Of a stretch of 64,000 nt of DNA, positions 57,701 to 64,000 are shown piece by piece (positions within the stretch are counted from its first letter, which is position 1; each line of letters starts with the position of its first letter). The stretch covers positions 1 to 64,000 of the forward strand of contig JAHBBC010000008.1 of NCBI GenBank assembly GCA_019915015.1, read 5' to 3'. Both the position numbers and the translations under genes were made by a program. Source of the DNA: Auriscalpium vulgare (taxonomy: Eukaryota; Basidiomycota; Agaricomycetes; Russulales; Auriscalpiaceae). The notes below the pieces were generated by a model. The model searched no databases. It had not been told where the DNA came from and was given only the letters and a program-made list of their open reading frames with translations.

Positions 57701-58231
57701 TATCAACTTGCGCCTTGACGTCGTCCGTTTCCTTCGCGAGCCACGCGCGGGCTGTCTCATTTTGAAACACGAGTTTGGTCTTGGGGACGACATCCGAGCC
57801 CAGCGACAGCAAGTAGTCGTGGTACGCCGTCGCTATTTTCGGCTGAAGCTCGTCCTTGAAAATCTTCTGGTAGACTTGGTAGTCAGGGAGCCTGCGCGGC
57901 ACTCTCAGTTCTAGGACCTTGCCACGCTGGCTGCTGGCGCCTTTGCTGACCTCAGTGCCGCGCGTGTGGTTGTTAAGCCACTGTCGCAGGCGCTTCGTGG
58001 GCAGCTGTAAGTGTCTGATATGGCCAACGAATTTTTACTTCGACTCACCGTTCGCGTAGAAGGGCTGCCTGACTGCGGCACCTGGTTGCTGTCATCGGTG
58101 TCGGGCCATCGTTCGAACCATGCCGAGTACAGTTCGGGCCAAAACTCTGGAAGACGACGAGCGGCACGTGCATTCTGATAGGCTGGAATCCAGGAGCGGA
58201 GGAAGACGAGTTGCTCAGTGGTGGCCCACAT
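54746..58231 (-). pseudogene. KDZ2 cassette gene B2: homologue of B1, broken by a MITE-like insertion
   Basis: Start ATG at 58231 (MWATTEQLVFLRSW). It follows B1 block for block: LPDYQVYQKIFKDELQ, TKLVFQNETARAWL, AIDLLPATAMQLVGSI, a Lys-rich KKKRRRRGSIKPPGPRTRH stretch, an acidic region, then FGNEWRSWWIALQPEWRGSS. Near the C-terminus, KGGRNGFEI is separated from LVSLTWWYQL by a ~575-base element (about 54,935-55,510). Unless the insert is spliced out, the last ~65 residues are lost. The rest of the frame is open, so the damage is recent. Confidence 0.72.
54935..55510 (-). mobile_element. Non-autonomous element (MITE-like), copy B, inside gene B2
   Basis: Reverse-complement homologue of copy A along its full length, with scattered substitutions and small indels. 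It splits a codon run that is continuous in B1. Short CAAG words lie on both sides and may be a 4-base target duplication, but the termini are not certain. Confidence 0.75.
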
Positions 58232-58477
58232 CAAGCGGGTGCGGAAAAGTGAGCGGCGAAGATTTACCTGCGCGGTGAGTATTTACCCGTCTTTCAATTT
58301 GTATTTGATGGTATTTACCGTGCATTGTTTTTACTATAGTAAACTGGAGCAAGCTGATAGTAGTCGATGACCAAAAATGGTAGGTGATCGAGCGGGGTAT
58401 TTAAGGCTGACCGAATTTCCCTCCGCTCCTCCACTCATTGCAGTAGTGATACGTTCGGTGAACGCATCCCCACCGCC
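58232..58477. promoter_or_regulatory. Bidirectional promoter between genes B2 and C2
   Basis: About 245 bases between divergent starts, as in KDZ1. Shares GGTGAGTATTTAC and TGTATTTGATGGTATTT with the KDZ1 counterpart. Confidence 0.5.
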
Positions 58478-59504
58478 ATGAACTCCCCACCTGCTATGAA
58501 TTTCGCGTTTCTCCCCGGTAAGTCTGTCTGTATCCCTGGCTGCTTTCCATCGGCGACATCGGCAGCCAGATCTAACGGTGATTGACAGCGACCGACCCGT
58601 TGCCCCCATTGCCGCCCCCGACTGTTGTCCTTCCCAGTCACACCACCGGTCCCGTCCCTGGAGTCACCAAGTACTACGCCATTGAGGGCACCCCGTTTGA
58701 TGGGGTCCACACGAACTGGTAAGCATAAATCACTGTTTGTTTAGACAAAGCTAATATCTACACAGGGTCACTATCGGTCCCCTTCTGCGCACGATGCCCG
58801 ATGCAACCTGGGCTGGTTACCCGACGTACGAAGCCGCGCACCGCTCCCTAGTCAACGCCGCCATCGCACAGCAGCTCGTGGCTGCTGCGATGCAGCAGTT
58901 CGCAGCGACTCAGCCTGCGCCGGCGCCGGGGATCCCCGCCGGCGCCGGCGCCGGCACCGTCCAAGGCACGAACCCTGACCCCGATGCCGGCGCTGCGTTT
59001 GAGACGCATGCATTGGAGGACGCCCTTGCGGAGGCTGCTGCGAGCACTAGTTCCCCGCTGTCTCCGACGCTATCAAGCGTATCATCTTCTACGTCGTCGG
59101 GCCCCGCCGCCATATCAGAGGACAGTTACATTGATGTCGGGGACGAAGGTGCGTGGAGCGTGTAAGATCTTGACACATCTGATGACCATCTTATCTATCA
59201 GACCCCATCACTGCTGCGCGAGGCTCTCGCCCTCGCGGAGGATGGCCCTTCCTTGCCATCGCGAGGGGCGCTCGAACGGGAGTATTCCCGAAATCGTACG
59301 TTGTCAATATATACTCAGCAATAGCATGTGCTCACATGACGTTGGCTCAGAGCTCGGGCGCACCCCAAGTACGCGGCGGGTGTGGCCGGGGCAGCGTCTC
59401 GAGGGTTCCGCACGGAAGCTGAGTGCCGCGCGTGGCTCCAGTGGTACGACGAGCGGTACCCCATCATAACGTTTGCCCCCATCCTCCCTGTCAATAGTGA
59501 GTAG
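58478..59504 (+). CDS. KDZ2 cassette gene C2: protein with RNase H1 N-terminal-like (hybrid-binding) domain
   Basis: Five exons: 58478-58517, 58589-58718, 58766-59148, 59202-59295, 59351-59504. Exons 1, 2 and 4 match C1 in length (40, 130, 94 bases) and all phases agree. N-terminal module KYYAIEGTPFDGVHTNW with ATWAGYPTYEAA; linker with GAGAG and Ser-rich runs; C-terminal module WPFLAIARGARTGVFPKS with AAGVAGAASRGFRTEAEC, the RNase H1 N-terminal / caulimovirus VI pattern. The frame is intact. It might bind RNA-DNA hybrids or double-stranded nucleic acid; no nuclease residues are seen. Confidence 0.75.
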
Positions 59505-60091
59505 CATGGGGTCCGTGCTGTGTAGGAGGAGTGCTGTGCAGGTCCATACATGTAGCACAGTTCTGGCGACACAAAATGCGTCCAATAAATTCATTTGGTG
59601 CTGCGATCTCAATGGAAATGTGAATGTTAGGCATAGAAACGAACCACCTTGCATCCTTGGTAAAATCTGGTACATGTAGAACTTGCCAAACGTCAATAAG
59701 CTGCAAGGACAAGCTGTGACACACCTCAAACACGACATTCAGTGCCTCTGTTCTTTATTATTTGTTCTAAAAAGTTACAGAAAGCGACATCATCTTATAC
59801 AGGAATGCCCCTTGTACCATGTAAACTTTCATGAGCAAGTTATTGTGAGGGTACACGACAATATAATGGACCCTTGCGACAATGCACTGAATCTGGGTTT
59901 CTGACGCGCCATTCCTCGCGCGCCGAAACTCGCGCTCACTTGCTCTCTGCGCATGTGCACATCCACTACATATCCGCCGGCCTTCCCTCCTCTTCATTGC
60001 TCTCATATCAGCCTACATCAACTGACACTTCACAGTCATCTCAGGGATACTGTAGCACCGCGTCCGGTGCTCGTAGCATTGGAGACAAGGT
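59505..60091. other. Spacer between genes C2 and D2
   Basis: About 590 bases with no coding frame supported; contains the presumed D2 promoter. Confidence 0.45.
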
Positions 60092-60835
60092 ATGGTCGGG
60101 ACGACCACCGATTATCTGAAGTAAGTACGTCGATCTGCTCACGGTAATGTCTGCGACTCACATGAATTCAGACACAGAGAGAAGCGTATTCACTACCAGA
60201 AGGCTTACAACAACGTCAAACGAGGCGGACGGCGTAAAGTTGGCAAGGCTGAACGAGAGCGCGAGGAGGACAGGCGGCGGGCAATGAATAGTGGCCTACG
60301 ACGGTGCGCCCCAATTTGCATAATGTCCTATGCCTCTCATGCTAACGGCTCTTTGCCATCAAGGACGTACACCAATGACATTGCGTGCAAGTCCGCGGAT
60401 ATCGACTTGAAACGGACTCCGTTCATGCACGCCCGTGAACACGAAGTGTTAGAACATTGGAGCCTGCTGCGTCATTCTATCATGGCCCAATATCCCCTCG
60501 ACTGGCCGTCGCAATACATCCACCGTGTCCGTGCTGCTATCAACCGCATTCTCGGGACCGTGGATGATATCCTAGCTGCATCGGACGTGTCTCACCATCC
60601 CGCCAACCTCGATAGCCGGATCCACCGCTACAGAAGGCTGGTAGCCGGCCTTCATCAGGAAGCAGACTTCAGTTTGCAGGGAAAAGACGTCCACGACTGG
60701 GCACTGGAGGACTCTGCGCATATTTTTACCGGGCGACGGTCAGTGCTGATTTTGTGCGCTGCCCTGGCAAATCACTTATCCAGCCTTTCCTCTAGCGTAC
60801 AGAGTGTCGTATTTAAAAAACTATATGGTTTCTGA
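60092..60835 (+). CDS. KDZ2 cassette gene D2: hypothetical protein
   Basis: Exons: 60092-60120 (MVGTTTDYLK), 60172-60303 (HREKRIHYQKAYNNVK, basic KRGGRRKVGKAEREREED), 60364 to about 60,738 (TYTNDIACKSAD.., HAREHEVLEHWSLLRHSIM, ALEDSAHIFTGRR), then a mini-exon RVQSVVFKKLYGF with stop at 60,833-60,835. Without the last splice the frame also runs to the same stop, but only the spliced form matches D1. Intact. Function unknown; same basic-then-helical layout as D1. Confidence 0.65.
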
Positions 60836-60988
60836 GTACTAGTCCAATAGATTTTTTGAGCACACGTATGAGCTATGCGCCTCGGCCGTCTTCAAGTATC
60901 GTAGCAATGCGGGTCACACGGGCGCTTACAGGTCCGCTTCGCGCAATCGACGCGGCACGCAGAGTGACCTCGAGCCTTATCCCTCGTC

Positions 60989-63900
60989 ATGGGGAAACGA
61001 AAGCAAGCGCGCGCCGTTGCTCGGAAGATGGTCGACGACGACGGGCCCCAAACACCTGTCTACTCTCAGCATGTAAATATTTCTGTTCGACAAGGCGCGA
61101 CACGTCAGCGGGTCCAGCAATCAACGAGTCATTACCAAGAGACTGTGGAAGAGCCACAGCCAACCCTTCCCACACCAGAAGACCCCACGCAAGACGAGCA
61201 CGGTCCAGAAGAGTTCTATCCCGTCGAGGTCCCCCAGCTGAAGCGGCGGCGTCGGCGCTACCGCCAGGTAAGTCGCGCACTATGTAGTATGCCCGCCCTG
61301 ACGCGAACTGAAAGGATTGCAGGGCAAAGCGAAACCACTCGTGGATTGGCTGCCCTTCCGCGAAGTCTTCGTCCAGGAGCTGCTCCGTCTGGAGGGTCTC
61401 GGGGAGCAAGACGTCCTGTCATCGTGTGCCAACGCGAGCTGCAAAACCGGAGAGCATGGAGACGTGAAGTGCATTGATTGCACTGGTGCGGTGCTCCTGT
61501 GTCGCGAATGCGTTGTCGAGATGCACCATGCAAGTCCGCTCCACAGACTGCAGGTGAGTTATGAACAACTACGGGCCTGTTGTTGTCTGATGGCCTTGCG
61601 CGCAGCGATGGAATGGCTCGTTCTACGACAGGTACTCGCTTCGCGAAGCCGGCCTTCGAATCCAGTTAGGCCACGACGGACATGCTTGCCCCATGCCCTT
61701 CAAGAAGGATGCGTCTTTGACTGTCATCGACATCACTGGCATTCACGAAGTTCAAGCCGACTACTGCGACTGCGCCCGTATTGGCTCTGCGCGACACTTT
61801 ATCCAGCTTCTCCGTGCCTCTCTATGGCCCGCGACGGTCGAACGCCCCCAGACAGTCATCACGCTCCGTGCTCTCAAGACATTCCATGCACTCACGATGC
61901 AGGGCAAGATCAACGCTTACGATTTCTGGTGCGGCCTCGAGCGCCTGACGGACGGTCTCGGTACGCAGAAAATCAAGGTGCGCGGTGCATATGGTATTGG
62001 GTGCTGGCTATTTACTGACGCTGATGAAGTACCGGTACAAAGAATTTCTGCGTTCCGTACGATGTTTCAGGAATGTCCGCATGCTGAAGCGTGCTGGGAG
62101 GGGCCATGACGCGGCCGGTGTCGACGCAACCGCGCCCGGCGAACTCGTCGTCGAGTGCCCGCTTTGTCCGCACCCTGGGAGGAATATGCCTGAGGGCTGG
62201 GAAACGGCACCCGACGACGAAAAGTGAGCACGTCCTATGGCCCATATTCACAGAGGCTAATCTTGCTCTCTAGATGGAGACACGCAGCTTTTTTGGCAAT
62301 CGACGCGAATTTCAAGCTCAAAATGAAGAATCGAGGCGTCAAGGACATAGAACTATCGCCTGGGTGGGGCTACTTCGTCAAGCAATCTGAATACAATGTG
62401 CACGTCGCCAAGTATGCGGATGAGAAAGAGGTGAGCCTGCCATCATTTCGCACCGCTTAGCATCTGATATTGATTTGCCTTGATAGATGAAATACTGCGA
62501 TTCGAATCACTCAGCCGTCGACCGCGCGAACATGCCTGCACTCAAGAGGTTTAGCATCAATGGTGTCGGCGCCGTCATATGTTCCCGTCACTGCTTCTAT
62601 CTGCGGCATGCTATTGGGGACTTGGCAAAAGGGGAAAAGTGTGTATTGTTCTTCACGCGTGCTGTTTTTACAATTAACAGGGCTTCACAGATATTCATGT
62701 ATGGATTATATGCTCCTTGGCGCGCTGAAACTGAGCTTGCCTGGCGTCAAAAAAATATTCATATCGTACGACATCGCTTGCTCCTTCTCGCGCAACTTCG
62801 ACTTTCGAATGGCCCGTTACCCTGAGGCACTCGGCGTCTTCCATTTCCTCGACATCAATTGGGCCGTGCCGAAGTTCCACCTCATCGCCCACGGTCCAAA
62901 GTGTCAGGAGCAGTTCTCTTACAACGAGATGTTCGGTGTTGGGCGGACTCACGGGGAATCAATTGAGTCAGGATGGGCTGATCTCAATCCGGTAGCTTTG
63001 AGCACACGCGAAATGGGTGGTCCCCAGCGGCACGAGTCGCTCGACGACATCCTGGGCGCCTTCAATTGGCGCAAGACCATCAATCTTGGTACGTGATGTC
63101 GGGTACTTGTCGCTTAGCATGCTGATAATATCTCAGGCACCGCCCTGAAGAAATCTCTGAAGGCTGCCGAGCTCGCGCTTGCTACTCACCGGCCAAAATT
63201 CGAGGAGATGTCGCAGCACATCCCAGTTGCCTTGCGAGAGGAATGGCTCGAGATGATGCGTGTCTATGACAGTGACAAGAAGGCCCCGAACCCGTACATC
63301 GAGCCAAACGCCGGTGAGCACGCAGTTGGTGGTCTTATCGCGCTTAGCGACTGACAAATGATCCGAAGTGACCACCCTGGCCGACGTGCGCCTAGAACTG
63401 GCCGACGAGGAAGCAAGGGAGGCTGCGCGCGGGCATCTTTCCCCGCACGAGACGAGTGCGAGTGTCTTTCTTCATGTTGGGTTTGACATTGAAGAGCAAC
63501 AGTAAGCATTGATTCGACTCACGAAGATGTGCGTCGCTGATTTGCTGTGCGCAGGCGTGTTCTGCGGGCGAGACAGAAGAAGTTGCCGAAACCGGCCGAG
63601 GACGACGCCGCCGACAACGACGACGGCAAGCGAAAGCGGAAGAAGGACCTCACCAACGACGTCATCGCGTTCAAGGAGAAGCAGAATGCGCTCCGCCGTC
63701 GCATCACCAGCTGGCGGCAAGTCCAGCTTCTATACATACCGTGCATTTCGCAGCTGTTGCCATCGTCGGCCCCCAATCCGTCCGGCGACGACACCATCGT
63801 CAAGGTCGGCGCGCCAGAGACAGAAGATCTGTTTCTGCCCTCTCAAATGCCGCCGGAGCTTCGCAGGTCTGGGTGCATTCCGGGATTGGTCGACAAGGAG

Positions 63901-64000
63901 CGGCGTCTTCGCCAGGGCCAGGCGCAGGATGCCCTGCATCAGGTGCGTCGTCAGCCGCGTGTACGGATCATTTACTTACAGTCCTGTTACGCTTCAGCTA
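60989..64000 (+). CDS. KDZ (Kyakuja-Dileera-Zisupton) transposase, partial at the window end
   Basis: Exons: 60989-61267, 61323-61553, 61606-61977, 62030-62223, 62274-62430, 62487-62639, 62691-63088, 63137-63313, 63369-63501, 63555-63942, then an intron to the end. A Cys-rich N-terminal cluster (CANASCKTG..VKCIDCTGAVLLCRECVVEMH) corresponds to the CxC2-type zinc domain of these proteins. The catalytic core shows AFLAIDANFKLK, YCDSNHSAVDRAN, ISYDIACSFSRNF, VPKFHLIAHGPKCQEQF and GESIESGWADLNPVA, with the expected acidic residues. A Lys-rich stretch (DDGKRKRKKDLTND) follows. No frame break in the ten exons, so it may be functional. KDZ elements are known mobile DNA of Agaricomycetes. Confidence 0.9.

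Larger units (their letters stand above)
53604..64000 (+). mobile_element. KDZ-type DNA transposon KDZ2, inserted into the KDZ1 transposase gene (right end off the window)
   Basis: Left end shared with KDZ1 (GAGCCGTGGTGGTAACTT). Order: non-coding terminus with tandem repeats, gene B2 (-, broken), bidirectional promoter, genes C2 and D2 (+), KDZ transposase (+, open to the window end). At least 10.4 kb. Because it interrupts KDZ1, it is the younger insertion. Confidence 0.75.

Noticed and set aside
1..64000. tRNA, rRNA and secondary-metabolite clusters
   Set aside because: No tRNA-like cloverleaf or rRNA stretch was noticed, and no PKS, NRPS or terpene-synthase signatures appear in any frame; a dedicated tRNA scan was not possible here.

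Overview
The window is nuclear DNA of a filamentous basidiomycete, probably an agaricomycete of polypore type. It shows GC-rich coding sequence, genes cut by many 45-60 bp GT..AG introns, a NACHT/WD NLR-like protein, and families typical of Agaricomycetes (KDZ transposases with a CxC2-like cysteine cluster, Tad-like LINEs). No bacterial signals, rRNA, tRNA or CRISPR were seen. The species cannot be named from the sequence.

Positions 1-24,915 are ordinary gene space. In order: a partial NACHT-beta-propeller NLR-like gene (-), an RCC1-family gene (+), a CorA/Alr1-type Mg2+ transporter (+), a 1,707-residue metzincin-type metalloprotease with a long C-terminal extension (+), a short-chain dehydrogenase (-), a divergent 14-3-3 protein (-), an ORC6-like gene (+) and a secreted S28 serine peptidase (-). 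Exon structures were worked out by hand from frames and splice signals.

Positions about 24,900-64,000 are a transposon graveyard with nested insertions. A dead ~8 kb Tad-like LINE (-) abuts a Ty1/copia remnant. Next comes a gene with a cysteine-rich cluster (35,185-37,090), then a gene fragment split by a ~2.9 kb foldback palindrome, which itself carries a ~540 bp non-autonomous element. From 40,961 a large KDZ transposon (KDZ1) begins. It has been invaded by a complete 5.3 kb hAT transposon (41,511-46,829, perfect 8-bp target duplication) that carries a Ulp1-like protease gene beside its transposase. KDZ1 is broken again, inside its own transposase gene, by a second related element (KDZ2, 53,604 to beyond the window).

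KDZ1 and KDZ2 share one layout: a left non-coding terminus that begins with the same sequence, a long minus-strand gene (B), a bidirectional promoter, a plus-strand gene C with an RNase H1 N-terminal-like (hybrid-binding) domain, a plus-strand gene D, and the KDZ transposase. Protein identity between copies is moderate, yet exon phases and lengths are kept exactly. This suggests the four genes travel and function as one cassette. In KDZ2, gene B is broken by a second copy of the ~540-570 bp non-autonomous element. Functions of B and D are unknown; they and the Ulp1-carrying hAT element are the best candidates for something undescribed.
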